A DNA stretch of 64,000 nt from Erythrobacter sp. (GTDB lineage: Bacteria; Pseudomonadota; Alphaproteobacteria; Sphingomonadales; Sphingomonadaceae), in NCBI GenBank assembly GCA_009993605.1, contig JAACTB010000007.1, positions 372,001 through 436,000 on the forward strand. Direction: 5' to 3'. Below, piece by piece: positions 24,467-34,256 of this stretch; positions within the stretch are counted from its first letter, which is position 1; every line of letters starts with the position of its first letter. Under the pieces are notes generated by a model. It was not told where the DNA came from. It was given only the letters and a program-made list of their open reading frames with translations, and did no database searches. Position numbers and translations under genes: made by a program.

Positions 24467-25612
24467 GTGGACAATGAAGGACTTGCCGCACCGGCACCCT
24501 ACGAAGGGATGACGACTGATGGTGAGGAAATTCCCGCCCGAGAAGCGGGGTCTTCCCTCAAAGACGCGCCCGGTGCAACCGCAAATAGCCCTTTGGCCAT
24601 GCCTTGGGCTGCTTGGAAGGAGATCCTGAAGCGTGTCTACACCATGTGGGGATTTCATAATCTGTCCCTGCTCGGGGCGGGCGTCGCCTTCTTCACCTTC
24701 CTCGCTCTCACCCCACTGATCGCCGCGACGGTCATGGTTTACGGGCTGATCGGAAACGTCGAAACCGTGCACCAGCAAATGCGATCGATCATCCAAGTCG
24801 TGCCCGCCGAAGCGGCTGCGGTGATCGAGGACCAGCTGCTCGGCGTCGTCACCGCCAATTCGGGCGTGACCGGATTCGCGCTGATGGTCGCGCTGTTCTT
24901 CGCCATCTATGGCGGGATGCGCGCCGCGAACGGTCTGATCGGAGCCCTCAACATCGTCAATGAAGAGCATGAGACGCGCGGTATCGTCGCACGCACGCTC
25001 AGAGTCGCGGCGCTGACCTTGGCGGCGATCTTCGTCGCACTGACCGGAATCCTGAGCGCGGGTCTCTTCGCCTGGTTGCAGACTCAGGCAGACGGGTTGA
25101 TCGGGCCGGGGGCGGAATGGGCGATCAAGATCCTGACCTGGACGGCCTCGATCGCTCTTGGAAGCGCGGGCTTCGCGCTGATCATGCGTTATGGCCCCGA
25201 TCGCGCGCCTGCCCAGTGGAAATGGCTCGCTCCCGGCGCGCTTCTGGCGACGGTTTTGTGGATCGCGATCTCGTTCGGCTTCTCGCTCTACGTCGCTTAC
25301 GTCAGCGACTACAATGCGACCTATGGCTCGCTTTCGGCGATCGTCGTGTTTCTCATGTGGCTGTTCCTGTCGGCTTACGGCGTGCTTGCAGGGGCGTTGC
25401 TAAATGCCGAGATCGAGCGCCAGACCGATACCGACACGACGACGGGGCCGGAACAGCCCATGGGCCAGCGCGGCGCCGTGCTCGCCGATGTCTCGGAAGG
25501 GGGTATGACCTTGAGCCAATGGATGGAGAAAGCAGAGCGCCGCGCGGTCAAACGGCATATGCGCAATGCAAAGGTCAAATCGCTGATGAAGAGGGAAAAA
25601 ACCGAGCGTTGA
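24467..25612 (+). CDS. YihY/BrkB-family inner membrane protein
   Basis: A 381-residue protein with a hydrophilic N-terminal tail of about 65 residues, a membrane domain of about six helices beginning NLSLLGAGVAFFTFLALTPLIAATVMV, and a basic cytosolic C-terminal tail (KAERRAVKRHMRNAKVK). The family was once called ribonuclease BN in error; its actual function is unknown. The GTG at 24467 is used; an ATG at 24509 next to GAAGGG is an alternative. The gene is divergent from tamA and the reading extends into its upstream region. Confidence 0.85.
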   Translation: MDNEGLAAPAPYEGMTTDGEEIPAREAGSSLKDAPGATANSPLAMPWAAWKEILKRVYTMWGFHNLSLLGAGVAFFTFLALTPLIAATVMVYGLIGNVETVHQQMRSIIQVVPAEAAAVIEDQLLGVVTANSGVTGFALMVALFFAIYGGMRAANGLIGALNIVNEEHETRGIVARTLRVAALTLAAIFVALTGILSAGLFAWLQTQADGLIGPGAEWAIKILTWTASIALGSAGFALIMRYGPDRAPAQWKWLAPGALLATVLWIAISFGFSLYVAYVSDYNATYGSLSAIVVFLMWLFLSAYGVLAGALLNAEIERQTDTDTTTGPEQPMGQRGAVLADVSEGGMTLSQWMEKAERRAVKRHMRNAKVKSLMKREKTER

Positions 25613-25635
25613 TCTGGTTGTAACAAGAGCACGCG

Positions 25636-27699
25636 CTATCCGCCGCGCAGGGTTCGCACGCCGAAATCGCGCTCGAACAGATAGAGGAGGATACGCGCCG
25701 CCTCGCCTCGTCTGCCCTCCAGCCCCCCGTCCCTCTCCATCAACAAGCGCGCATCGTCATGCGCCGCCGGAAGCAGCCGCGTGATCTGCTCGAGGTCGGC
25801 AATGCGGAATGCGGCGTCGCCCGACTGGCGGGTGCCCAGCAATTCGCCGCCACCGCGCAGACGCAGATCCTCCTCGGCAAGCTGAAACCCGTCCTGCGTT
25901 TCGCGCATCAGCGCCAACCGCTCGCGCGCGGTTTCAGACAGCGTATCGCCGCGCAGCAGGATGCAGATCGACTTCGCGCTGCCCCGCCCCACCCGGCCAC
26001 GCAGCTGGTGAAGCTGCGCGAGACCGAAGCGCTCCGCCTGCTCGATCACCATCAGCGTCGCATTGGGCACGTCGACCCCCACTTCGATGACCGTCGTCGC
26101 AACCAGCAGCTTGGCATCGCCACTGGCGAACCGTTCCATCGCCGCGTCCTTCAGTTCGGGCGCGAGCTGGCCGTGGACCATCACCACGTCCTCCCCGAAC
26201 CGTTCGCGCAGCGCAGCATAGCGCGCTTCGGCAGCGGCAATCTCTTCCGGCCCGTCGCTTTCGCGCACCATCGGACAGACCCAATAGGCCTGCCTCCCTT
26301 CCGCGATCTGCGCGGCGAGGCGATCGACCAGCAGGCCGATCTTGTCCTGACCCATGACGACTGTGTCGATCGCCTGGCGACCGGGGGGAAGCTCGTCCAA
26401 TTTGCTGACGTCCAGCTCCCCATATTGGGCCAAAGTCAATGTGCGCGGGATCGGTGTCGCCGTCATGGCGAGGACGTGCGGCGCGCGTTTGCCCTTGCCC
26501 GCCAGCATCAGGCGCTGGCCGACACCGAAGCGGTGCTGTTCGTCGATCACGACCATCGCCAGATTGCGATACGCCACCGTGTCCTGAAAGATCGCGTGGG
26601 TGCCGACCACGATATCGATCGAGCCATCGAGCAGGCCCATCAGAATACTCTCTCGCGCCCGCCCCTTGTCGCGTCCGGTGAACAGGACGACCTCCGCGCC
26701 CGTCGGCGCGGCCATGCGCCTCAGCGTCTCGTAATGCTGGCGCGCGAGCAGTTCGGTGGGGGCGAGCAGCGCCGCCTGCGCCCCGGCCTCGATTGCGATC
26801 AGCATGGCCTCCAGCGCCACCACCGTCTTGCCCGCACCGACATCGCCCTGAAGCAGGCGCAGCATCGGGGCTTCCTGCGCCAGATCGCCTTCGATCTCCG
26901 CGATGGATCGCTTCTGAGCGCCCGTCAGCGGAAACGGCAGCGCGAGCTTGCCGCGATAGCTCCCATCGCCGACCAGCGGCTGGCCTTTGCGGCGGCGGTT
27001 ATCGGCGCGCACCAGCATGATCGCCAGGCTGTTGGCGAACAATTCGTCATAGGCGAGCCGGTCGCGCGCCTTGCTATCTTCGCCCTTATGCGCCGCCTTC
27101 AGCGCCTCGCGCCATTCTGGCCAACCTTCCCGCTCGACCTGCCCGGTGTCGTTCCATTCAGGCAGTTCGGGCGCGCGGCCTAGTGCCTGTTCGACCAGAT
27201 GCGTCATTTTGGGCTGTGTCAGTCCCTCGGCCAACGCGTAGACCGGCTCGCACAGGCGCTGAAGCGTGTCGCCCCCTTCTTCAAGCACATGATCGGGATG
27301 GACGATCTGGAGCATGTCACCATAGCGCTCCAGCTTCCCCGCCACCCAGCGCGTCTCGCCCACCGGCAATTGCTTCTTGGCCGTATAGGATGCCCGCCCG
27401 AAATAGGTCAGCGCGATCATATTGCCGACCGAATCCTGCGCCAGCACGCGATAGGGCGCGCGCGGATTGCGTCCGCCGCGATGTTCGGTGACGGTCAGTT
27501 TGAGGACGATCTGCTCGGCCTCGCCCGCCTCGTCCACAGTCTGGACAGCGCGCCGCGTCACGAAGCGTTCGGGTAGGTGATAGGCGACATCGCGAACCCG
27601 CGTCAGGCCGAGGCGATCGAGCGGCTTCTTCATCTTCGGGCCCACACCGTCGAGCGTTTCGACTTCGGCAAATAGGGGGTTGAGGATGTCGGGGCGCAT
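25636..27699 (-). CDS. recG: ATP-dependent DNA helicase RecG
   Basis: A 687-residue superfamily 2 helicase that remodels stalled replication forks and Holliday junctions. It has an N-terminal wedge (OB) domain beginning LNPLFAEVETLDGVGPKMKKPL, Walker A LLQGDVGAGKTVVALEAM (about residues 275-292), DEQH motif II in MVVIDEQHRFGVGQR, TATPIPRTL motif III, and QLRGRVGRG motif VI, followed by the C-terminal RecG region. The ATG at 27699 is normal for the family. It is divergent from sdhE, only 30 bases away, so their promoters overlap the ORF ends. Confidence 0.96.
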   Translation of the reverse strand: MRPDILNPLFAEVETLDGVGPKMKKPLDRLGLTRVRDVAYHLPERFVTRRAVQTVDEAGEAEQIVLKLTVTEHRGGRNPRAPYRVLAQDSVGNMIALTYFGRASYTAKKQLPVGETRWVAGKLERYGDMLQIVHPDHVLEEGGDTLQRLCEPVYALAEGLTQPKMTHLVEQALGRAPELPEWNDTGQVEREGWPEWREALKAAHKGEDSKARDRLAYDELFANSLAIMLVRADNRRRKGQPLVGDGSYRGKLALPFPLTGAQKRSIAEIEGDLAQEAPMLRLLQGDVGAGKTVVALEAMLIAIEAGAQAALLAPTELLARQHYETLRRMAAPTGAEVVLFTGRDKGRARESILMGLLDGSIDIVVGTHAIFQDTVAYRNLAMVVIDEQHRFGVGQRLMLAGKGKRAPHVLAMTATPIPRTLTLAQYGELDVSKLDELPPGRQAIDTVVMGQDKIGLLVDRLAAQIAEGRQAYWVCPMVRESDGPEEIAAAEARYAALRERFGEDVVMVHGQLAPELKDAAMERFASGDAKLLVATTVIEVGVDVPNATLMVIEQAERFGLAQLHQLRGRVGRGSAKSICILLRGDTLSETARERLALMRETQDGFQLAEEDLRLRGGGELLGTRQSGDAAFRIADLEQITRLLPAAHDDARLLMERDGGLEGRRGEAARILLYLFERDFGVRTLRGG

Positions 27700-27729
27700 G
27701 GGGGATGCCTATAGCCGCTTGCGCGCTCA

Positions 27730-28026
27730 ATGCGAGTGCCCTACCCGCGCTTCATGCCCGATCCGCTCACCTTCGAAGGCCGCCTCCAGCGCGCCCGTTT
27801 CCGCGCCTGGCATCGCGGCACGCGCGAAGCGGATTACATGTTCGGCGGCTTCTTCGATCGCTATCACGCGGAATGGGACGAGGCAGGCCTCGCCTGGTTC
27901 GAAGCCCTGCTCGAAGAAGACGATGTCGATGTCATGGCCTGGGCGCTCAAGACGCAGCCGGTTCCGCCAGCCTTTCTGGGCGAGCGGATGGAGGCGATGC
28001 AGCGTCTCGATTACGTCGCGATCTGA
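27730..28026 (+). CDS. sdhE: Succinate dehydrogenase assembly factor SdhE
   Basis: A 98-residue cytosolic protein of the SdhE/SDHAF2 family, which assists covalent flavin attachment to SdhA. The defining RGxxE-type motif is visible as HRGTREADYMFGGFFD (about residues 28-43), with the downstream LEEDDVDVMAWAL helix. The start may be the ATG at 27730 or a second ATG at 27754 (MPDPLTFEGRL); the second gives a more typical family length. The gene is divergent from recG and 19 bases upstream of the VanZ-like gene. Confidence 0.9.
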   Translation: MRVPYPRFMPDPLTFEGRLQRARFRAWHRGTREADYMFGGFFDRYHAEWDEAGLAWFEALLEEDDVDVMAWALKTQPVPPAFLGERMEAMQRLDYVAI

Positions 28027-28045
28027 TCCTGTCAGCGGTCGTCAC

Positions 28046-28426
28046 GTGACAAGAAAAGTGATTGTAGGCCTGTTGGCCCTGATCTTGGCGATCGCCGTAG
28101 CGGTGACCTCCTATTACGCCCTGATTCCCGGCAATCTTGGTGGGATGGGCGGAGGCATCTGGCACGCGCTCGCCTTCATCACTCTTGGCTTTCTCTCGCG
28201 CCTGACATTTTCCCGTACCTCCGCGATCTGGCTCCTGGTCTGCCTCGCCGCCTTCGGGGGACTTATCGAGATTGCGCAAGGCGTGATGGGTCTGCAGCGC
28301 GACATGGACGTTGGAGATTTCGTGGTCGATATCGTCGCGTCCGTCGTCGGGATCGTGATCGGCGCAATCGTTCTGGCTCTTTATCGTTGGTTGCGCGATC
28401 GCAACGGAACCGAAGAAAGCGTCTAG
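28046..28426 (+). CDS. VanZ-like membrane protein
   Basis: A 126-residue inner membrane protein with four predicted helices (about residues 4-24, 35-54, 56-74, 92-114). The VanZ-family pattern is visible in FGGLIEIAQGVMGLQRDMDVGDFVVDIVASVVG, with conserved Glu, Gln, Arg, Asp and Asp spacing. GTG at 28046 is used; the next in-frame GTG is 12 bases on. The family's biochemical role is uncertain (first noted in teicoplanin resistance). It is probably cotranscribed with sdhE; mfd starts 16 bases after it. Confidence 0.75.
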   Translation: MTRKVIVGLLALILAIAVAVTSYYALIPGNLGGMGGGIWHALAFITLGFLSRLTFSRTSAIWLLVCLAAFGGLIEIAQGVMGLQRDMDVGDFVVDIVASVVGIVIGAIVLALYRWLRDRNGTEESV

Positions 28427-28442
28427 CGCTCCTCCTCTGATC

Positions 28443-31400
28443 ATGCCCGATATCGCCCGCATCCTCAAAGCCGACAGCCCGCTCACGCTTGCGCGCGTGG
28501 CGCGCGGAGCGCAGCCGCTCGTCCTCGCCGATCTAGCCCGCGCCGCGAAGGGCCGCGCGGTGTTCATCGTGCCCGACGATACCGCGATGCATGCCGTCTC
28601 CGAAGCGGCACGCTATTTCGCGCCCGAATTGGAGGTGATCGAGTTTCCGGCCTGGGATTCGCTTCCCTACGACCGGGCAAGCCCGGCGCTGTCGATCAGC
28701 GCCCGTCGCCTCGCCGCACTGCATCGCCTGCAGGCGGGAAAGCCGGGTGCGCAATTGCTGGTCACGACCGCCAATGCGGTTTTGCAGCGCGTCCTCACCC
28801 CTTTCCGCATCCGCGAGAGCGTGCGCGAATTCGCGCCGGGGATGGAAATCGGGCGCGACAGCCTTGCAGCCCTGCTCCAGCGCCAAGGCTATTCGCGCAC
28901 CGACACGGTCATCGACAAGGGCGAATACGCCATCCGCGGCTCGATCGTTGACGTCTTCCCGAGCGGGATGGACGAAGCGCTGCGACTCGATTTCTTCGGT
29001 GACGAGCTGGAAAGCCTGCGCAGCTTCGATCCCAACACGCAGTTGACGACAGGGCGGCTCGAGAGGCATCTGCTCCTGCCCGCCAGCGAGGCTCTGCTGG
29101 ACGAAGACAGCATCAAACGCTTCCGCACCCGCTACCGCGAAATGTTCGGCGCCAACGCCACGCAGGACCCGCTTTACGAAGCGGTCAGCGAAGGGCGTCG
29201 GCTCGCGGGCATGGAACACTGGCTGCCCTTGTTCGAGGATCGGCTGACGACTCTGTTCGACCATCTCGGCAAGGACGATCTCTTGGTAATCGACCAGGCC
29301 GCGCTCGCTGCGGCGGAGGAGCGGACGAAGGATGTCGCGGACTATTATGAGCAGCGCAAGGCGGCGAGCGGGCAGGCGAAAGGCAGCTACCGACCCTTGA
29401 AGCCCGACGCGCTCTATCTGACGCAGGGTGAGTTCGAGACCGCGCTCGCGAACGCGCCGGCCCACCGCGCCACCGCCTTCGACGAACCCGAGAGCGACAC
29501 GGTGATCGATTTCGGCTTCCGCTCGGGCCGTGATTTCGCCCCCGAACGCGCGCGGGGCGACAATGTCTATCCGGTGCTTGCCGAACATCTGAAGGCGATC
29601 GCCAAGGCGGGCAAGCGACCGCTGATCGCCGCCTATTCCAAGGGTAGCCGATCGCGCATCGTCTCGATTCTAGACGAAGCGGGCATCGCGGTGCAGACCG
29701 CCGAAAGCTGGCAGGAGGCGCTGGGGCAGTCGTCGAAAGGCAAGCCCGCGGCAATGATCGTGCCGCTGGAAGCCAGCTTCGCCAATGACGAGATGGAGCT
29801 GCTGACCGAGCAGGACATTCTCGGCGACCGGCTTGTCCGACGCAAGAAGAAGCGCCGCGACGCCGATGCCTTCCTCGCCGAATTGCAGGCATTGAGCGTC
29901 GGCGACCTGATCGTCCATACCGAGCATGGGATCGGCAAATATCTCGGCCTCGAACCGATCGCGGTCGGCAAATCGAAGCATGACTGCGTCCAGCTGGAAT
30001 ATCGCGGCGGGGACAAGCTGTTCATCCCGGTCGAGAATATCGACGTCCTGAGCCGCTACGGATCGAGCGAGGAAGCGGTCCAGCTCGACAAATTGGGCGG
30101 CGAGGCGTGGCAGAAGCGGCGCGCCCGCCTCAAGGAGCGCATCCAGGCGATCGCGGGCGAGTTGATGCAGGTCGCCGCCGCTCGCGCGCTCAGGAAAGCG
30201 CCGGTGCTGGAAGTCGAGGAAGGCCCCTACAACCAGTTCCTCGACCGCTTCCAATACGAGGAAACAGACGATCAGGACCGCGCCATCTCCGATGTCCTGA
30301 CGGACCTCGAGAGCGGCAAGCCGATGGACCGCCTCGTGTGCGGCGATGTCGGCTTCGGCAAGACCGAGGTCGCGCTGCGCGCCGCCTTCGTCGCCGCGAT
30401 GAACGGACAGCAGGTCGCGGTGGTCGCGCCCACAACCTTGCTCGCGCGCCAGCATTACGAGAATTTTTCCGCCCGCTTCGACGGCTTCCCCCTCAAAATC
30501 GGGCGCCTCTCGCGTCTTGTTTCGTCAAAGGAGACCAAGGAGACGCGCGAGGGGTTGGCCAGGGGCGATGTCGACATCGTCGTCGGCACCCACGCGATCC
30601 TGTCGAAGCAGACCGAATTCAAGGATCTCGGCCTCGTCATCGTGGACGAGGAACAGCGCTTCGGCGTGACGCACAAGGAGAAGCTCAAGCAATTGCGCGC
30701 CGACGTGCATATGCTGACGCTGACCGCCACTCCGATCCCCCGCACCTTGCAGATGGCGATGACGGGCTTGCGCGAATTATCGACCATCCAGACGCCTCCG
30801 GTCGATCGCCTGGCGGTGCGTACCTACGTCATGGAATGGGACGACATGGTGATGCGCGAGGCGCTGCTGCGCGAGCATCATCGCGGCGGACAGAGCTTCA
30901 TCGTCGTGCCGCGCATTTCCGACATGGAAGCGATATCGGACTGGCTGCACGAGAACGTGCCGGAAGTGAAATTCGTCGCCGCGCACGGCCAGATGGGCGC
31001 GGGCGAGATCGAGGAGCGGATGAGCGCTTTTTACGAGCGCAAATACGACGTTCTGCTCGCCACCACGATTGTGGAAAGCGGGCTCGACTTGCCGAGCGCC
31101 AATACGATCATCATCCACCGCGCGGATATCTTCGGCTTGGCCCAGCTCTATCAGCTGCGTGGCCGTGTCGGTCGCTCGAAGCTGCGCGCCTATGCCTATC
31201 TGACCTACGCCAAGGACACGCAATTGTCCGAAGTTGCGGAGAAGCGACTGAAAGTGCTCGGCGATCTCGATTCGCTCGGCGCCGGATTCCAGCTCGCCAG
31301 CCACGATCTCGACATTCGCGGCGCGGGCAATCTGCTGGGCGACGAGCAATCCGGCCATATCCGCGAAGTCGGCTTCGAACTCTATCAGTCCATGCTCGAA

Positions 31401-31922
31401 GACGCGATCCTGGCCGCCAAGGCGGGCGAGATGGGGCTGGAGGCGAAACCGGAAAAGGTCAGCCCGCAGATCACGGTCGATGCGCCGATCATGATTCCGG
31501 AAGATTACGTCCCCGATCTCGCAGTGCGCATGGCGCTCTATCGCCGCCTCAACGATGCCGAGAACAAGGGCGAGATCGAAGCGCTCGCCGCCGAGATGAT
31601 CGACCGCTTCGGCGATCTGCCCAGCGCGACTGCCAATCTGGTCAAGCTGATCGAGATCAAGCATCAGGCCATCACCGCCAATATCGCCAAGATCGATGTC
31701 GGTGCGGCAGGTACGCTCGTCACCTTCCACAACGACGATTTCCCGGACGGTCCGGGCCTGATCGCCTATGTCGATCGCTTGAAGGGCACCGCCAAATTGC
31801 GTCCCGACATGAAGCTGGTGATCAGCCGCGCCTGGAACGATCCGCAGAGCCGCTTGAACGGGCTCTATCAACTGACCAAGGGTCTGTCGGGTATCGCGAA
31901 GAAGGCGAAGAAGGCGGGCTGA
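28443..31922 (+). CDS. mfd: Transcription-repair coupling factor Mfd
   Basis: A 1159-residue ATP-dependent translocase that removes stalled RNA polymerase and recruits UvrA. N-terminal UvrB-like region (residues about 1-350) with SLPYDRASPALSISARRLAAL, the RNA polymerase-interacting CarD-like domain (about 480-545, VGDLIVHTEHGIGKYLGLEPI), then the RecG-like motor: Walker A VCGDVGFGKTEVALRAAFVA, DEEQRFG motif II, TATPIPRTLQMA, QLRGRVGRS, and the C-terminal TRCF domain. ATG at 28443. Normal family length. Confidence 0.97.
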   Translation: MPDIARILKADSPLTLARVARGAQPLVLADLARAAKGRAVFIVPDDTAMHAVSEAARYFAPELEVIEFPAWDSLPYDRASPALSISARRLAALHRLQAGKPGAQLLVTTANAVLQRVLTPFRIRESVREFAPGMEIGRDSLAALLQRQGYSRTDTVIDKGEYAIRGSIVDVFPSGMDEALRLDFFGDELESLRSFDPNTQLTTGRLERHLLLPASEALLDEDSIKRFRTRYREMFGANATQDPLYEAVSEGRRLAGMEHWLPLFEDRLTTLFDHLGKDDLLVIDQAALAAAEERTKDVADYYEQRKAASGQAKGSYRPLKPDALYLTQGEFETALANAPAHRATAFDEPESDTVIDFGFRSGRDFAPERARGDNVYPVLAEHLKAIAKAGKRPLIAAYSKGSRSRIVSILDEAGIAVQTAESWQEALGQSSKGKPAAMIVPLEASFANDEMELLTEQDILGDRLVRRKKKRRDADAFLAELQALSVGDLIVHTEHGIGKYLGLEPIAVGKSKHDCVQLEYRGGDKLFIPVENIDVLSRYGSSEEAVQLDKLGGEAWQKRRARLKERIQAIAGELMQVAAARALRKAPVLEVEEGPYNQFLDRFQYEETDDQDRAISDVLTDLESGKPMDRLVCGDVGFGKTEVALRAAFVAAMNGQQVAVVAPTTLLARQHYENFSARFDGFPLKIGRLSRLVSSKETKETREGLARGDVDIVVGTHAILSKQTEFKDLGLVIVDEEQRFGVTHKEKLKQLRADVHMLTLTATPIPRTLQMAMTGLRELSTIQTPPVDRLAVRTYVMEWDDMVMREALLREHHRGGQSFIVVPRISDMEAISDWLHENVPEVKFVAAHGQMGAGEIEERMSAFYERKYDVLLATTIVESGLDLPSANTIIIHRADIFGLAQLYQLRGRVGRSKLRAYAYLTYAKDTQLSEVAEKRLKVLGDLDSLGAGFQLASHDLDIRGAGNLLGDEQSGHIREVGFELYQSMLEDAILAAKAGEMGLEAKPEKVSPQITVDAPIMIPEDYVPDLAVRMALYRRLNDAENKGEIEALAAEMIDRFGDLPSATANLVKLIEIKHQAITANIAKIDVGAAGTLVTFHNDDFPDGPGLIAYVDRLKGTAKLRPDMKLVISRAWNDPQSRLNGLYQLTKGLSGIAKKAKKAG

Positions 31923-31936
31923 TTAACGTCCGCAGA

Positions 31937-33277
31937 TTACGATCGACCGCGCGCCAGCCTGACGAATTCTTCCGCACTCATCGGCTCCGCGCGCAGGAAA
32001 CCCTGATAGGTTTCGACACCTTCGCGCGCGATCAGAGCGAGTTGCTCGTCTTTCTCGACCCCTTCCGCCACCACGCGTAGATCGAGCGCTTCGGCCATGG
32101 CCACGATTGCGCGCAGGACTGCAAGGTCGCGCTCGTCGTCCAGCACGCCATCGATCATCGCGCGGTCGAGCTTCAGGCAGTCGAGCGGCAGGACCTTGAG
32201 GTAGCGGAAATTGCAATAGCCCGCGCCGAAATCGTCGAGCGACAGATTGATGCCGACCGCTTTCAGCTCGTCGAGTATCTCCCGCGTCCGGTCGAGATCG
32301 GCCAGAAGGACCTGTTCGGTAATCTCCAGCGTGACCTGTTCGGGTTCCAAAAGACTTTCGTCGACCAAAGCGATGAAGTCGCGCGCGAAGCTGCCTGCCG
32401 CAAGGTCGGCCGAGGTCACGTTGATCGAAAGGGACAAACCGTCAGGCCAGTCGCGCGCGCCATCCAGCGCACGGCGCGCGATATGGCGGGACAACTGCGC
32501 GACGTGATCGGCGCGTTCGGCGATCATGAAGAGCAGGCCTGCGCCGATTCGCCCCAAGGTCGGATGCTGCCAGCGTGCCAGCGCCTCGGCCCCGACCAGA
32601 CGATTGTCGTCGACGCGATATTGCGGCTGGAACAGCACCTCGATCTCGTCGCGATCGATCGCCGCCAGGAGATCGGCTTCCAATTGCTGGTTCGACAGGC
32701 CCTGCTGGTCGAGATCCTCGCTCGCCCAGGCGATCCGTTCGCCATTGCTGCTGCGCATACGCACGGCCGTTTCCGCCAGCGTATCTAGCACCGAATCGGC
32801 ATCGTCACCCGCGCGCGCCCGCATCAGCGCGAGGCGCGGCCAGAGGCGCAGGCTATGGCTGGTGCAAGGATCGACGATCGGCATGGCGATGGCATCGGCG
32901 AGCGCTTCGGCCAGCCATTGCCAACGCTCGCGCGAGCAATCCTCGCGCGCCGCGAGCAGGAAACTGTCGCCGGAAATACGCGCCGCCAGCCAGACGCCGC
33001 TTTCCAGCTCGTCTTCGGCGAAATGGCGGATACGCTGGGCGATCTCGATCAGGACGCCGTCGCCCGTCGTCTCTCCATAGGCGACGTTAACCCGATCGAT
33101 CCGGCCTATGGCGATCAGCATGGCGCGCATCGGGAAAGGGGGGCCCCCATCGGGCCAGTCCCGCTGCCACCGCTGCATGGTGAGGCGCGCGTGCGCCAGA
33201 TCGGCAAGCCCCGTCAGGGGATCGCGCCCATCGTCCGTGATACCGTCGCGGCTGGAAGTGTCTGCCAAGCTTGCCAT
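31937..33277 (-). CDS. Cyclic-di-GMP protein: degenerate GGDEF plus EAL domain
   Basis: A 446-residue protein with an N-terminal GGDEF-type domain (about residues 20-175) and a C-terminal EAL phosphodiesterase domain (about 195-446). The GGDEF signature is degenerate (SGDSF at residues 102-106), so cyclase activity is unlikely. The EAL domain keeps EALARW (about 231-236), NVTSADL, EITEQ, DDFGAG, LKLD and the AEGVE segment, so c-di-GMP hydrolysis is plausible. There is no transmembrane segment. The ATG at 33277 is preferred, with AGGGAG five bases upstream; a GTG six bases earlier overlaps that site. It is divergent from nadK. Confidence 0.88.
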   Translation of the reverse strand: MASLADTSSRDGITDDGRDPLTGLADLAHARLTMQRWQRDWPDGGPPFPMRAMLIAIGRIDRVNVAYGETTGDGVLIEIAQRIRHFAEDELESGVWLAARISGDSFLLAAREDCSRERWQWLAEALADAIAMPIVDPCTSHSLRLWPRLALMRARAGDDADSVLDTLAETAVRMRSSNGERIAWASEDLDQQGLSNQQLEADLLAAIDRDEIEVLFQPQYRVDDNRLVGAEALARWQHPTLGRIGAGLLFMIAERADHVAQLSRHIARRALDGARDWPDGLSLSINVTSADLAAGSFARDFIALVDESLLEPEQVTLEITEQVLLADLDRTREILDELKAVGINLSLDDFGAGYCNFRYLKVLPLDCLKLDRAMIDGVLDDERDLAVLRAIVAMAEALDLRVVAEGVEKDEQLALIAREGVETYQGFLRAEPMSAEEFVRLARGRS

Positions 33278-33391
33278 CGGCACTCCCTATGCGCTCCCCG
33301 ACTTCGATGTGACACAAAAAGCGGCGCGTTGCCAAACGGGACAGGCCCCCATAGGTGTGGATTAAGGCCTTTCGCCGGGAAGAGGATAATA

Positions 33392-34171
33392 ATGGCCGAG
33401 TTCCAAAAGCTGGCCCTGATGGTGTCCGATAGCGCGAAGGCGCAGGAGGTCGCGCAGGAATTTCAGTCGCTCACCGATTGGGTGTCTCCGGAAGAAGCGG
33501 ACATCGTCGTCGTGGTGGGTGGCGATGGCTTCATGCTGCAGACCCTTCACGCCATGCTCGATCATGGGAATGTGAAGCCGGTTTACGGGGTCAATCTCGG
33601 CACGGTCGGGTTCCTGATGAACAAATATCGCGGTGCCGACAAAGTGCTGCAACGCCTCGAAAAGGCGCGCGGCCTCGCCGTGGCGCCGCTATGCATGGAG
33701 GCGACCACGCAGGAAGGCCAGATCCATACCTTCTGCGCCATCAACGAAGTCTCGCTCCTGCGCGAAACCCGCCAGACCGCGAAGATAGAGGTCACGGTCG
33801 ATACCAAGGTCAGGATCAAGGAACTGGTTTGCGATGGCGTCCTGGTGGCGACGCCGGCGGGCTCGACCGCCTACAACCTCTCCGCCGACGGGCCGATACT
33901 GCCGCTCGATTCGCAATTGCTGGCCCTGACGCCGATCAGCGCCTTTCGCCCGCGCAGGTGGCGCGGCGCCATCCTGCCCGATCGCAGCCAGATTCGCTTG
34001 CGGGTGCTCGAATCGGACAAACGACCGGTTTCGGTCGTGGCCGACCAGAAGGAAGTGCGCGACATCGCCGAGGTCTCGCTCGCCATCGCGCGCGAGCGGG
34101 AATTGAAATTGCTGTTCGACCCGGGCCACACGCTCGACGAACGCATCGTCGCCGAGCAATTCGTGGTCTGA
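33392..34171 (+). CDS. nadK: NAD kinase
   Basis: A 259-residue cytosolic kinase that phosphorylates NAD to NADP. The diagnostic GGDG motif is in IVVVVGGDGFMLQTLH (about residues 35-50), followed by NLGTVGFLMNKY (about 66-77) and the conserved DGVLVATPAGSTAYNLSADGPI (about 149-170). Length is normal. I chose the ATG at 33392 because AGAGGA lies nearby and the open frame upstream overlaps the divergent EAL gene. A tRNA-Asn follows. Confidence 0.93.
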   Translation: MAEFQKLALMVSDSAKAQEVAQEFQSLTDWVSPEEADIVVVVGGDGFMLQTLHAMLDHGNVKPVYGVNLGTVGFLMNKYRGADKVLQRLEKARGLAVAPLCMEATTQEGQIHTFCAINEVSLLRETRQTAKIEVTVDTKVRIKELVCDGVLVATPAGSTAYNLSADGPILPLDSQLLALTPISAFRPRRWRGAILPDRSQIRLRVLESDKRPVSVVADQKEVRDIAEVSLAIARERELKLLFDPGHTLDERIVAEQFVV

Positions 34172-34181
34172 TCTAATGGCA

Positions 34182-34195
34182 GGGGAAATTTCCCC
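34182..34195. repeat. 14-base perfect palindrome after nadK
   Basis: GGGG-AAATTT-CCCC is exactly self-complementary. It lies 11 bases after the nadK stop and just upstream of the tRNA-Asn promoter. Could be a short terminator stem or a protein-binding site; no T tract follows. Confidence 0.4.
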
Positions 34196-34205
34196 AAAGA
34201 CCCGC

Positions 34206-34234
34206 TTGCCAAACCTTTCGAGCGCCCATATAGG
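34206..34234 (+). promoter_or_regulatory. Promoter of tRNA-Asn
   Basis: TTGCCA (34206-34211), a 17-base spacer and TATAGG (34229-34234), 23 bases before the tRNA; the same -10 hexamer as the tRNA-Pro promoter. Confidence 0.6.
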
Positions 34235-34256
34235 CGCACCCTTGCCGGATGGCTGC

